Shown: positions 27,095 through 39,862 of the stretch, piece by piece
Position numbering within the stretch: position 1 is the stretch's first letter
Layout: each line of letters starts with the position of its first letter
Source of the DNA: Adiantum capillus-veneris
Taxonomy: Eukaryota; Streptophyta; Polypodiopsida; Polypodiales; Pteridaceae
Assembly (NCBI GenBank): GCA_014529385.2
Contig: CM043962.1
Span: 52,657,905-52,721,904, forward strand
Direction of reading: 5' to 3'
DNA: 64,000 nt
Notes under the pieces: model-generated
What the model was told of the DNA's origin: nothing
Database searches by the model: none
Seen by the model: the letters and a program-made list of their open reading frames with translations, nothing else
Program-made: the position numbers and the translations under genes

Positions 27095-28306
27095 CTTTAA
27101 ATACTTGGTGAAGCCTTGAAGATTGTGTGCTCCTTTGATTTAAAGTTCTTTCGAAGAGAGATTAAAAGACCCTTTGACAATCCTTTGGAATTGCCTTGAA
27201 GCCTTGTCGAAGCTTTAATTAACTTGTATGAAGCTACATGTCCTTTTGGAGCTCGGCCTTTTTGTTTTTTGACTCTTTGCACGTGGGAAAGGACTGTATA
27301 GAGGGTTGCCTTTTGAGGGGTAATGGCTCGCAGGAATGTACCCCTCACAAGGGTGGGGTTGGATGTTAGCTGCTCAGCTAACATGAACACCACCATCATT
27401 TTAATCCCCACTTATTGTATCAAAACTTTATTCTTTGATTTGAAATTCCCATAAAATGCCAAACTTGTTGTATCACAATTGATTGCACAAGAGTATAAAG
27501 GGGCAAGGGGCTTCTAAACTGTAATTATTTACAGTTTCTAGCCTTATTACTCAGCCAAGTTAGCTAAGGATCCATCTCTTAAACCTTGGCTAGGTATAAA
27601 AACGAATTTTTGTAACTTTGACCTAAGTTTTTAGATAAAGAAAGTGAACGTACGCTGCTACACTCTGCTATGAGCTCTCTATTGTTTCATCGCTTTGTGT
27701 CTCCCTCGTGTGGTGTTGCATTGCGATTCAGGGTATACCAACACGCTCACATGTGAAAGCTCTTCCTTTCTACGTACGTTTCTCACAATGAAGTTGTGGT
27801 TTTAGTTGTGTCCATCTACGAGTCGTTTTCATTCCTTATGCACCATACACACATCCAAGCTGGTTTTTGACCATAGGAATAGATAGAGCACATCCTAAGG
27901 AAGCTATAGAGTGCTTCGGAGGCCGAAACCAACCTACCCAAGATAGGTTGTTTATCTTCAACGCGATTTTTTCCAAGTGTCAAAAATGGCTTTTGAGCAC
28001 ATGAGGTTGACGAGGATACGCTGTAATGATTCTAGGTAGCAGTTTTTATTGCATTTGGATTACTGTAGCTACATGAAATCATCGTATTGGGCTTGCGGTA
28101 AGAAGGTTAGCTTTTGGTGTTTGACACACACTTGAGATCGATCTAGGTGAGAGCACACTAAACTTGGGCCTTCCGAGAGATTAGCTATCCCTTGTAGCCT
28201 CCATGTATTAGTCGGATCAGCTATGTCCCACGGATTGATATTTTATGTCTGTGGTTCTTACTTTGGTAGCATCGATATGGTGAGGCTTGGCAGCCGACTG
28301 ACATTT

Positions 28307-28324
28307 TGGCGCCATTGCCGGGGA
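28307..28324 (+). other. Primer-binding site of the gypsy element
   Basis: TGGCGCCATTGCCGGGGA is one base from the TGGCGCCGTTGCCGGGGA signature of Tat/Athila-type elements. It marks the end of the 5' LTR just upstream. Confidence 0.8.
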
Positions 28325-28684
28325 CGAGGCAAACTAGATTAGAGAAAAACCCAAAGCATACACTAAAAATTTTCATTACTTCCTCTAGTTTCGACTAGAG
28401 TAAAACACTTTTATCATCAGTGAGAGGTGTTAAAGAGTAGGGATACTCAATGAGGACCTCAATAGCATTAGTTTAATACATAGAATTGGGTGAAGGATCC
28501 TTGAGACTAGTGGTTAGTCGGGGAAGGATAACACCTAGTTAGAATTAGAGATCTCAGACTGAAAGTTGATTTTGTCGTGTACTGCATTCTTTTTCATGTT
28601 CAGTAGGAGTAGGGTAAGTAGAAAACAATTAGGATTGCATTTGATCTAAGGTGCACCAAAAAATACCAAAAGATCATCACAATT

Positions 28685-28704
28685 ATCTTCGGCGCGCCGA
28701 AGAT
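28685..28704. repeat. 20-bp perfect palindrome, copy 1
   Basis: ATCTTCGGCGCGCCGAAGAT is its own reverse complement. Related 20-mers occur at 28,981, 29,278, 41,903 and 42,230. Confidence 0.95.
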
Positions 28705-28980
28705 AAATTGGAGTCATTTTGGGTAAAATTTGAACATTGAACTTGCAAGGTGATAGACCAACTTGGTTTGACCCTCCTTAGTGATTTTGGCACAATCTGG
28801 ATCATTAAAAAACTTGGTCGAGCTCAAAATTCGATAAAAACTACCATTTGAGAGGAAATTGGGGAAAGTAAAGTCAATTTTGGCTGAACACTGAAACTAG
28901 AGCATGGATAAGCCTTAAAAAATTTGGGAACATCAATCTGTGAAGCAAAATTGGCAAAAAGTCAAATTTTGGGGAACTTT

Positions 28981-29000
28981 ATCTTCAACGCTACAAAGAT
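28981..29000. repeat. 20-bp imperfect palindrome, copy 2
   Basis: ATCTTCAACGCTACAAAGAT keeps both ATCTT/AAGAT ends with a diverged centre. Confidence 0.7.
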
Positions 29001-29277
29001 ATATTTTCCACCAGAGGATGAATTTTGTAAATTTTTTAATTGACATAGCTTCATTGGAACAATATATAGGCCTTGAGAAAGTTAGAATAACTTTGGACCT
29101 GTGTTAAGGTTGGAAACACCAAAACAATTGGGAACCTTCAAGACGAGACAAAAAAAAGGGGCGTAAACCACTCACATACAAATCAAACCTTGTGAAACTC
29201 AGTGGAGGACTTGAAACTACATGCACTAGCTCAAGAAAATCACGTTGGAAAAAAATTTCTTGAAATAATGATAATTT

Positions 29278-29297
29278 ATCTTCGACGCACCGAAGAT
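29278..29297. repeat. 20-bp imperfect palindrome, copy 3
   Basis: ATCTTCGACGCACCGAAGAT differs from the perfect form at two positions. Confidence 0.9.
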
Positions 29298-30729
29298 AGA
29301 AGTTTCACTAGAAGAGTGTTTTTTTTTATTTGACACCAGGGATAGAATTGGTAGACCATAAAACCTTCATTCAAGTGGTCAAAGCTAGATTTTCTCTCAC
29401 AAAAAGGGTGTAGTCATATTTGACCGCCTAAGATAACTTGCACTAAACTCACAGGGTTTTGACTCATTGAGTTTATCCAATTATTGATGATAAGAATTGT
29501 CAAAGATTCTATGACTTTAGGCTAACAATTGTGGAATCACATACAATTTGAAGTGCTAGTGTGCAAAAAATCACTTTTTGGTAGAAAGGTGCAAAGCACA
29601 ACTTAAAAGCACTATGTTTGAACTGAAGAGCATCTTTCCAAGTTTGAAGTATCTGTTCTGTAATTTCTTATGTCCATTTATGAACTTGAGATCTGTAGGG
29701 TGCTTAGATAATCTTGGTACTTTGGGAGAGATTCTAAGTAGAGCATCCACCAAAGAGAGTGTAAATCAAAGGAGACCTTTAGAGACTATAGCGGAAGAAG
29801 TGTCAGACAGTTACTCCAACTCGAGTTTCAAGATGTCATCCTTTTTGACCCTATCAGGGACCGAAACCTCACTCAAGTTCAAGCATATTCTGACCTTTTT
29901 TAGGACCAACAAGTATGATGCCCATATTTAACTGGATCCTAACGAGGAATATGTTGTAAGGGGTAGATGATCATACCGTTGAGTTTGAAGAGGACATTAG
30001 AGCAAACAAGCAAGATACCTTTCACATGGACTAAAATGGGGTACAATACCTCAAAATACAAAATTCTGACACTGTGGATAGAAGGGGATTGGACGTTGAT
30101 ACTCTGATTCCAAACATGACTGTGAAAGAAGGACCACCAGTATTGGAGTCAAAAGGATACGACTTGGTAGACCTTTAAAGTGTATACCCACTGACAACCT
30201 AAGGCTCGGTGTCTATTGTTGGAAAGACAACAATGTTACGGATTTGACTTGGTCGGATTTGATTTGGATTGTTCACACTAAACAGGGTAGTTGACACCCT
30301 TAAAAATCATGTATATTTTCAAGATAAGGAAGAAGGGCGTATCAGAACTTCCCATCCACCTCTTTAGGGATTTTTATGACAATAATTTTGTTATGATGAC
30401 TTTGAAGGAGATAGATCATACAAAATACCAAGGATACTTAATCCGAGAAGTCATTATGGGAACAATACCTGAAATAGAACAGAACCAAGGGACAAATGAG
30501 AGAGCCTATGGTAGCATGGACAATTCGCGGGGAAGTACAGCCCAAGGTGGTCACCTCAATGATAGAAATGTGGGAAGAGAAGTGAAAACTAACTTTACCA
30601 GGGGAAGAATGAGTGACATATGGACAAGAAGAGGTCCACACGAGTCAAACCTACCAAGCTACTGGTTTGAAGGCTCAATGGGAGAACACCAGTCAAGAGA
30701 GCGAGTGTAAAACATCACGACAGAGTCAG

Positions 30730-31210
30730 ACCGTCGATTTCTAGAAATGGATCAAGAAATATAGCGGGTCAGGGGATTTGTATGACCATTTAGCAAGCTT
30801 CATGAAAGTTCTGAGAGCTAAACATATAACAGACTTTCACACACAATTTGAGGGGTTTGGGATGACTTTAGAAGGCAAGAATTTGACTTGGTTCTAGACC
30901 ATACCTCATGGATCAATAACCAATCTACCAACTTTGGCTATGAGATTTATTTCCGCTTGTTCAAAAATGGGAATCAAGCATAGTATTGAGACATAAATTT
31001 ACAGCTTCCAGCAGAAACAAGGAGAAACCGTGAGAGGTTGTGTGAGTCCGGATGAGACATTACATCGATAGATGTCCAGAGATGAGCCCATTGAAGAGAG
31101 ACTTGCCTCATTGTTCCTGGAAGGATTACTTGCCAAGGACTTGCATGCCATTTTATATAGTGAAAACATACAACTTGGAAAGCATGCAACCTGGATGCGA
31201 TTGACTTGAG
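30730..31210 (+). pseudogene. gag fossil of the gypsy element
   Basis: The + strand carries Retrotrans_gag-like signals: a helix with FHTQFEGFGMTLEGKNLTWF, then IPHGSITNLPTLAMRFISA, then EERLASLFLEGL. This order (Trp motif, GSI.N.P.LA.RF, final LxGL) is typical of gypsy Gag. It is broken. Confidence 0.6.
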
Positions 31211-32199
31211 TGATAATTATCAAATTTACAATAAAGAAAGCACTATCAAGGATGGAAAAAGTGAGCAATATTACTTGGGTAAATTTGAAGGATCATTCTT
31301 ACAAGGATATTTTGAGAACACCAAGTTGGATTCAAAAACCTCAGCAGAAAGTAAACTGCCGTCATGTAGTTACGTAAAGACACTCCAATGTGGATGTATG
31401 GAGCTTCTAAGTCAGATAGTTTACAAAGAGAAGATTGCATATTAGGCCAAGAGGTCAATGATGCTGAATACATATCTGAACCATTTTTGAACATCTGTTT
31501 GAACCATTTGAGTGAACTCAAATTTTGGATACTATGGATGTACGCATTAATGAATCCACACCCACACAATTTTGTGATGAGGAGGGTTACAACATAGTTC
31601 CTATTCAGATGGTGACGATTGAACCGATCAAGGAGCAACAAGTTCTCTCTAATCATTATTATGATGCCACGGATGAGTTGGAGAAGGAGACGCTCACACA
31701 ACGGAGGAAACAGATTCTGAAAAAGAACACGTAAGGACAAAACTTCTACTCCGCGGAGGAGAAAAGAAGTTTTTTGAGTTTTCAAATCAGTATTCTAGAT
31801 GCCAACAAAGGTATCGAGGAAATGGGAAAATAACATGAAAAAGAAACTGTTGAAACCAACAAGGAAAAACAAAACTCAATTTTTGCCTATGATAGATGGA
31901 ATATCTAGCCATGAAAAGCACGAATCGAGGCACCAAAACAAAACCAAAATCGGGCAAGCTTCATAAGACTAAGGAGAAAGAATATCCAATGACTAAGATT
32001 GAGCACAAGGCAAAATACAACGAGTTGAAATGGACCTTGAAATAGGTTTGAACAACTGAACTGGAGTCAAACAACGACAAACCAGGAGAATAAGTGTCCC
32101 TTTGCACTACAAACTTTGCAAGATCGACAAAGCATAGTAGAGCAACGGTTGTGCGAGCCAAAAGAACTAGGAAAATCCTATGAGGGACCTGAAAACACC

Positions 32200-33060
32200 A
32201 AACGAATTGACCTAGCAGAGCCGAGAGAGGACTCAAAGCCAATGTATATAGCTACAGATTTGTCTCTAGAGGAGGAAATAATTCTTATTCGAACATTAAA
32301 GGAGTATAGGGATGTTTTTGCTTGGTCCTACAAAGATCTCAAGGGAGTGGATCCTCAAATATGTCAATATACTATCTCTATAAGAGATGATGCTAAGCCA
32401 AGCAGACAACGACGATACACCTACAATGAGACATTTGCTGAGAAAGTCAAGGAAGATATCAAGAATTTCAAGGAAGCAAAATTCATCTATGAAATAGAAC
32501 ACACTACACACTGATTGGGCATCACCTACTGTGGTAGTGCCAAAGAAGAATGGCAAACTCAGAGTGTATGTGGACCTCAAGAAGGTGAATGCAGCTACCA
32601 TATGAGATAAATATCCTCTTTCTATCATAGATCATGTGTTAGAATGAGTAGATGGGAAAGAGGCTTATAACTTCTTGGACGGATTCTCTAGTTACAATCA
32701 ATTAACCATATGGCAAAATTCTCAAACATTTGTATCAAAAAATGGTATTTCCACAGACGTGGAGAAATTATTAGTAATTACTGAGATGTCAAGACCAAAA
32801 AATGTCAAGAAATTCAGGCATTTATGGGGCATTGTGGCTATTACCATAGATTTATCTACATGTATGAAGTCATAGCAAAACCCATTTATGGCCTTATCAC
32901 TCACTTTCAATGGATGGATGAATATGGAGAATCATTCCAGAAGCTCAAAAAAGCCTTGATATCAACACCAATTTTGAAGACTCTAGATTGGAACAAAGTT
33001 TTCTATGTGCATGTCAATGCTTCAAATTTTTCTATTGGATGCATATTAGCTTAACCAGGT
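32200..33060 (+). pseudogene. Reverse transcriptase fossil of the gypsy element
   Basis: Landmarks of gypsy RT: LIRTLKEYRDVFAWSYKDL with GVDPQICQ at the N-terminal side, ADEIKNF-like helices after it, and further on RPKNVKKFRHLWGI and SIGCILA at the RT/RNase H junction. The fragment is broken in several places. Confidence 0.7.
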
Positions 33061-33483
33061 GAGGGGACAATGGAGTTTCCTATCTCCTATGCTAGTAAAT
33101 AGTTCAAATTAGCTAAAAAGAACTACACCACCACTGAAAGGGAGGGCCTTGAAATGGTGTATGTGGTTAAGGGATTTTGAATCTACTTGTTAGATAACAA
33201 GTTTGTCTTTTTCATGGACTACCAAGCCTTACTCTCTCTGGTGAATAAGCCAAGCAATACAAGAAGACTAGTAAGATGGTTTATCATCCTACTCAAATTT
33301 GACTTTAGAGTGGTGGTGAAAAAGGGCACAACTCACCAACGAGCAGATCACCTATCAAGAATCACTTTGGGGGAAGCACTAGAAGGGGTAGATGATGACT
33401 TACCACATGCTTATCCGTTCTTTGTGGAAATGATTCCTAGACGGTCGGAAGACCTTGTATCTCTAATGACGAACCTCAAGTAG
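33061..33483 (+). pseudogene. RNase H fossil of the gypsy element
   Basis: The region keeps the tail of RNase H: a TTEREGLEMVYVVK helix, FVFFMDYQALLSLVNKPS, and KKGTTHQRADHLSRI (the HQxADxLSR motif). It directly follows RT in element order. Confidence 0.75.
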
Positions 33484-33515
33484 ATTCACATATACCACTT
33501 CCTATCACACCACGA

Positions 33516-34790
33516 TTGATTGAGAAATCAACTTTGTATCAATTGCTGATTGGAAGGCTGTATTGGAGAAGCAAGGATGGAATTCTACTATTGTGCACTG
33601 GCCCTAAGGAACATGCAAACTCTTTGAGTCAAGCTCATATGATGGTATTAGGACTCCATTTTGTTGAAGATCAAACCCTACAAAAATTAAGCTGGTTAGG
33701 GAGCTATTGGTCTATGATGAGGAAAGACGTTCTTAATCATGTGAACAACTATTCTCAGTGTAAAAAAAAGGCAGCCATACCTCATGTCACATTATTCCAG
33801 GTCTTTGCAACACCATAATGGAGTAGGTATCTAGTAGATTATCTGACCAATATAATGTTTCCTGAAGATATGAGTAAGAGAAGACAAAGAGCAATCAAAT
33901 CGGAAGCAACCAACTATGTGATGATTGAAAGTCAACTCTATCAATGAGAAAAAGACCAACAACTCAAACTATGTGCCAATGAGGACGAATACCTTCCTAT
34001 CTAGCGCACATAGGTCTGGCACGAGGACATTTCTCTCATGAAACTATAGCAAGAGCTGTATTGATGGTGGCTAGCATTTGGTGGCCAACCCTATTTGCTG
34101 ATGCAAAAGAATCTGTTTGATGATGTGATTCATGTCAATGAGAAAAGATGCCAACAAGAACTGACAGTATGCCATTGCGACCTTTGATGGAAACACACAC
34201 ATTTGCTAAGTGGTGAATATAATTTTTTGGTCCATCAATACAACCACCAGCATATAAGACTCAATCGCAATATATTATTGTGGCTACATATTACTTGAAC
34301 AAATGGGTTGAGGCAAGAGCCACTAGGAAGAATCATGCTCAAACCACTGCAGCATTCTTGTATGAGTACATATTCACACGATACGGACTTCCTATTAGCT
34401 GGTAAGTGATCGAGGAACACATTTTCTCAATGAGATGATAAAATGATTGTTAAACGAGTTTATGGTGATCCATAACAAAGCTGAACCCTATCATTCTCAA
34501 CCAAATGGTCAAGCCAAACATAAAAACAAAATCTTAAGCACAACGCTAACCAAGATTGTTAGTACAGGAAGAACTGATTGGGAACTGCATCTTCATTTAG
34601 CCTTACGAGCCTGTAGAGTATCATTCAAAACAGGCTTGAACACAACTCTTTTTAACTTCTTTTATGGATTAGATACAATATTGCCCATGGAATTCTTGTT
34701 ACCCACTCTTAGAGCTGTGCACAAATTGGAATGGACGGGGGCCACGAGTTGTCATAATGACCAGAGGACTTGGAGAGACTAGATGAACAG
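33516..34790 (+). pseudogene. Integrase fossil of the gypsy element
   Basis: A zinc-binding-like start (CKKKAAIPHV region after YSQCKK), then a core with HSQPNGQAKHKNKILSTTL and a C-terminal segment (WELHLHLALRACRVSFKTG, then FFYGLDTILPMEF), as in gypsy integrases. It is broken. Confidence 0.7.
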
Positions 34791-35229
34791 ACACTAGCAA
34801 ACATAGCCCATATATATGGGCAAAACTGGAAATAAAAACAGTTATTTAACTCACATTTGTTAACAAAGGTCTTCAAAAAAGTGGATCTGGTACTAGTTTA
34901 TTCCACGAAACAACACATCCCTAAATTCAAAAAGAAGGGTCATGGTCTTTTTGTCATTGAGAATGTTTCGCCGAGTGGGGCTGTAAAACTAGCTACCCTA
35001 GATGGAGAGGTTATAGAAAACTAGATTATTGGATGTCGTCTTTGGAAATACCACGTACCCTTACCTAATGATATTTTGCAAAGAATGCATGTAGCAAAAG
35101 GACGCAAGCTCAAATGACAGCACGTGATTGACGAAGCACAAGAATAAGCACACGTTTAGATTTTGAAGCGAAAAGTGGCAATGCGACCGGTACCTAAAGT
35201 TTTACCACTCAATACCCTTTAGGTTCACC

Positions 35230-35640
35230 ATCATTACTTTACTCAATCCTTAGTTGATGATGAAGCAGTGATGACATATGATGAATGTCTGGATGGATTG
35301 GATATGCAAATAATAGTGACACTAAAGGATGAATTTAAAGTCAAAGCACTAGGTGACACAGGTGCATGACTCAATGTTGTTAACTATTTGAAATACAAAA
35401 GAGCAATACTAATTGCAGAGCTAAAGTCAAGGGCTGTCATAAAGAGTTCACACTGACATTGGGTTTGATTCATCTCAACATATTTGTGCATGTATTTCTG
35501 TGCCCACACACCTTCATTTGCATTCTAGATGAGTATATAAACAAGGATATGGTGCTAGGAGTCCCATGGATGTGAGCCTATAAAGCTATTCAAGACTGGG
35601 ATCAAAAGGTTTTAGTCTTAACACTCAAGGGATAACAATT
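35230..35640 (+). pseudogene. Retropepsin-like segment 3' of integrase
   Basis: The + strand reads KVKALGDTGA, matching the DTGA active-site motif of aspartic proteases, followed about 60 residues later by MVLGVPWM, resembling the LGxPWL end of gypsy proteases. A protease 3' of integrase is not the usual order, so this may be part of a second, overlapping element. It is broken. Confidence 0.4.
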
Positions 35641-36439
35641 AAGAGTGCCATTTTCTCATAGCCATGAAGAGTGGAAAGCTCCTCTCAAGACTCCAAAGCT
35701 ACCAGCAGAAAGCAGGAATGATTCAAGTCCTATATCCGCTATTTTCCATTGTATCCATCCTCATAATACTAGAATGCAAGGAACCATGCAATTTTGGGTA
35801 CCCAAATCCCAACTCATTAACAATCCTAAGAAGATTTGGGTGCCTCAACAATTGTTCCGCACTAAGAAAGCGTCTTTAGATACACCTCTACATCAACCAA
35901 AACGACAAAAACCAAAATCACAGTCAGCTCAATGGGTTTGGAGTCCTAAGCAAAAACCTGAGGCTAAGATCAAATAGTAGACTATATTTCAAGAGAGATT
36001 CAAAACAAAGCCACAAGCAATTATGTACAAATGGGTACCGAAACCTCGACCAACACGAGAAACACCATCGACTGCAGTGTCCACCTATTCCAACACCACA
36101 ACTGAGGAATGTGTGCATAAAACTATCAAGGAATGGGCACAAATAATACAAGATTTTCTCTTTAAGAAAGATAATCTTTGCCATCATCAACCCTTGAGTA
36201 TACCGCTCAAGACCCACCTCTCGCACAACATAATGTTTCCACTTGCATTCACGTGAATAGCATGGTAGGGCCAATCATGTCCATGCATATACACAATTTC
36301 ATCACCCATGCATTGCACAACCCGGGCTACACTGTGTTGTTATGGAGGACTCAAGCAAGGAGGGGGGGAGGCATTCTTATTTGCGGCAGATTAGAAAAAG
36401 GGAAATGTTTTGAAGTGCTTGAATGTTAAGGTGTCAATT

Positions 36440-37022
36440 TTTACAACTTAACACTAAAATGCCCTTATGAATAAGCACAGCCGGGAAGATGCACTATGAT
36501 AATCTCTAGGTGTGTGTATATAGTGTAAATATCACAAAAAAGCCAAAATATTACAGTTTTGACTCTTTTTACGTATTTTTGGCCTAAAAAAGTGATTAAA
36601 TTGGAGCAATCCACAGAAAATATGGCCAAGCACTAGAATTAGGTGTGTTTTTGTATTTTTGAGTTTGAAATGGATTTTTTCTAATTAATTTTGGATAATT
36701 TTGTTAATAAAAGTTCAAAATAATTAAGTAGGAATGCCATATTTTGGATCCAATTTTAAAGGCCAAATCTTGAAGCTCAATGGAACAACTAGAAAAATTT
36801 TGGGGCAATTCTGATCAAATTGCTTGGTGACCACTACGATGCACTAAACACTCTAGGAAACTTTTGGCAGAAAGGTCTTCAAGTGTCAGTTTTTTGAAAT
36901 TTTCGATCTAGGGATGCATTATGAGGGTTATTTGACTCAATGGATAGGTAAGGGATGTGGAGTGTCCAAAAAGCAAGGTATGTATAGTCCACTAGGCCAA
37001 TTCAACCCTCATTTGCATTGTA
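36440..37022. other. AT-rich non-coding stretch
   Basis: Follows the purine-rich tract near 36,358. It could be LTR sequence of the gypsy element but shows no clear similarity to 27.4-28.3 kb. Confidence 0.35.
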
Positions 37023-38249
37023 GTGATTCTTGAAATAGCTCTAGCTAGTGATTTTTGGTGCTCTTTGGTGGGCCTCTACGCACGGTGCTCTAAAGAAGAA
37101 GCCATGAAAGTTTTGGTCAGTCCTGACCAGAAGATGATGTTAGGTGACTTGTTCATGGAGCTAGATGTGGAAGCTCAGACTCCTAGTAAAGTGATTGGGA
37201 AAACTTTCTCAATACCTAAGAAGAGGACTTTGGATGCTACTATTCAGGATGTAGCTAAATCATTGGATTTTTTTGAAGTTGGGCCAAGTTCTTTAAAAGT
37301 ATCTGAAACTGATATTTCTGATGTACCTACAACTGTCAAAATGTTAAAAGCTTTGCAGGGTTTTGTTACTCATCAACAACAACAAATGGAAGTGCAGCTA
37401 CATAATGTAGCAGAATCAGAAGTATCTCAGGTCTTGTTGCAACAAAAAATGAATTTAGTAGAGACCTTGAAACTAGAGTTGGAGGAAGTGAAGGGGACAC
37501 ATTAGAAAGAATTGCCGAGTCAATTGCAGCTATATCAGCATGAAGTGTCTAAAGTAAAGATGTCCTTGGGTACGTTTCAGGATTGGACTAAAGAATTAAT
37601 AGGCAGGATAAATTCTGAGTTAGAATAGATAGCTGTGAGAAATACATAATTACAAGTTGAGAATGAAATTTTGAAGCAGAGGTTAAAGCCTTTGGAGGAA
37701 TTGGAGAAATAGGTTTTAGCTCATGAAGAGATCAATGTCACTAGAGTTCTTATGGATGAAGGAGATTTGAATGTGGTGAGACAGTAGCTAGTGGAAGGAA
37801 TGCAGGATGTCTGGAAATCTATGAGAGAGCGATCGACTTCTATAGTCAAATATCCCTATGAAGTTGTAAAAAATAGTTTTGTGAGTACTTATGAAGCTGA
37901 TTTGTTACAAGAGATAGAGCAATCGAAGAAGGAGAAAGACCTTTGTTTACAACAGCGTGAGGAATACAAAATACAGGGTTTGCACAAGGATGAAGCACAA
38001 TTATTGAAATCAGATTCTGAGCAGAAGGAATTGGTTGATGTGTCTGTCCAAACTTTGGAGACAGATGATAAAGTTCGGAAGTCAAGTGCTGATGAGGATC
38101 CAATGAAGATTGAACCTGAGCAAGTGTTTGAAGTTGTTCAGAATGTTGGAATACAAGATATGACTGAGGTGTTGAAAGATCATGCTATGTCGGAACCAAC
38201 ATCTGAAATTCTGTGTGAAGATGTTGTTAAAGCTGATTTTACAATCTAG
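37023..38249 (+). pseudogene. Coiled-coil coding region of about 400 codons
   Basis: One + strand frame reads through almost the whole stretch as a Glu/Gln/Lys/Leu-rich protein, with about five interruptions. Features include LFMELDVEAQTPSKVIG near the start, Q-rich segments (HQQQQMEVQLHNVAE), helices with heptad-like Leu spacing (MNLVETLKLELEEVK), and an acidic C-terminus. It has no enzymatic motif. It resembles the coiled-coil ORFs that some plant retroelements carry beside gag-pol, and it follows the gypsy element on the same strand, so I treat it as a fossil of unknown family. Confidence 0.4.
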
Positions 38250-38253
38250 GGTG

Positions 38254-39290
38254 GTCTAAGATCAAGTGGTCTAAGATCAATTCCTTTTTTGTCTATTTCT
38301 TTTTGATCAAGGGATGTATGGAATCAAGTTGAATTTCTCAAATATCCACCACCGGGTCGTGCCATGTGTTGACAGTCACACTAGTATGTCAATTTGTTGA
38401 TCAATCGGGTGTAGTTTGATAGTCAGTCGAATATTCTTTGTCGGATTGTAGTAGATCGGATTATGGTCAGTTGGATTGTAGTAAATCGGATATTTAACAG
38501 ATAGTTGTATTTCAAGATTGAGGTTGTTATAACTATATTCAGGTGAAGCAACCAAATAAGCTCACTCTACGCATGTAATGGATCCGATTGGAAATGGGTT
38601 GAGGTTGTAGTTCTTTCTTGATGAATATAGTGGATTTAAATTTTGTTCTCAGCTATATTCTTGCTCTATTATGTTTCTTTTGTGTATCACTTGTTGTATT
38701 CGAATATAGTTTGAGTTATGTGAGATCAAGAGTAGTATTCTAGTTGAGTTTTCTCTGTGTTGATGAACCACAACATCACACCACACTCTCACTTCCATTC
38801 CACACACAAAGGAGGGGCCTGGGGGGCACACACATCCGCATGGAACTGCACACACAAGTAGAAGAAATAGAGAAGGAGGGCCAGGAAAACAATGCAAGAG
38901 AAACACAATGGAGGCTTCACCACTGTTCAAACACCCTTCACAACTCTTTTACATCAAACAATGCACCCACATGGTCGCCGGGCAAGAAAACACACACTTG
39001 GGGCTTTGTAGGCACACACCTCTGCACAAAAACCTCCCTTAAGAAAAGACACCCATTCACTTTGGCTCTCCTACAAACGACAGGCAAAGAACTCCTAAAA
39101 ATGACTAAAAATGACTTTTATAGGGGTGCACCCTTCAATTTCAAAAATTGGCCTCTGATTGGCCCATATGGCATCCTCTTTTAGCAATTTTGGGGGGGGT
39201 AGCCGCCTTGTATCTGCTCTCTCCTCTTTGCTTGTGCTTGAGAGGGGTGCACTAGCAACATTGCTAGTGCCCCTTGGAATTATTTAAAAT
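38254..39290. other. No gene seen; short duplications and a palindrome
   Basis: A 17-bp duplication (GTGGTCTAAGATCAA) lies at 38,253-38,281 and repeated CGGATTGTAGTAAATCGG-like phrases at 38,440-38,490. GCACTAGCAA with its reverse complement two bases later forms a palindrome at 39,249-39,270. Confidence 0.45.
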
Positions 39291-39292
39291 TT

Positions 39293-39455
39293 TCTTGCAT
39301 TTCCACCTTTGGGAGGCTTAGCCTTGCACTGCTCTTTTGACCTCCTCCTTTGACCATTTTGCCCTTGGCATTATTTTATTTTTTCCTGCATTTCCACCTT
39401 TGGGAGGCTTAGCCTTGTACTGCTCTTTTGACCTCCTCCTTTGACCATTTTGTCC
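39293..39455. repeat. About 91-bp tandem duplication
   Basis: Two copies containing GCATTTCCACCTTTGGGAGG and TTTTGACCTCCTCCTTTGAC, about 91 bp apart. Confidence 0.85.
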
Positions 39456-39639
39456 TGCTGGGCTTGGACCCTCTCTTTCCTTCTCTCTACTCTTGGACCA
39501 CCCTTGACTTGGGGCCCTTTACTTTTCCCGGCCACCTCCTGCTCTCTTGGCTGCCTTTTGGGCTCTCTCCCTTTCTCTCTCTCACATGCTCACTCCCTTG
39601 CACTCACTTTGTTCGGCTTCATTTGGAGCCCCTTCAACC

Positions 39640-39775
<136 letters not shown>

Positions 39776-39819
39776 GTGAATCATCCCCTACCCCCAGGAC
39801 CTATGCACTAGCAACCTCG

Positions 39820-39822
<3 letters not shown>

Positions 39823-39853
<31 letters not shown>

Positions 39854-39862
39854 GGGGGGGGG
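39823..39862. repeat. (GT)n followed by a G run
   Basis: GT units starting inside CGCTAGTGTG end in a run of about 12 G. Confidence 0.9.

Larger units (their letters stand above)
27420..36440 (+). mobile_element. Ty3/gypsy retrotransposon, Tat/Athila-like, decayed
   Basis: The parts lie in the order expected for Ty3/gypsy: an LTR-like region up to about 28,300 with a TATA-like GGTATAAAAACG at 27,593, a primer-binding site, a long leader with three palindromes, gag, RT, RNase H and integrase, then extra coding sequence and a purine-rich tract (AAGGAGGGGGGGAGG near 36,358). The LTR start and a matching 3' LTR were not found. The element is old and broken, with many interruptions throughout gag and pol. 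Confidence 0.7.

Noticed and set aside
27420-38640. A single complete gypsy element with paired LTRs
   Set aside because: I could not find a second LTR matching the region before the primer-binding site, so only the 5' LTR end is supported.
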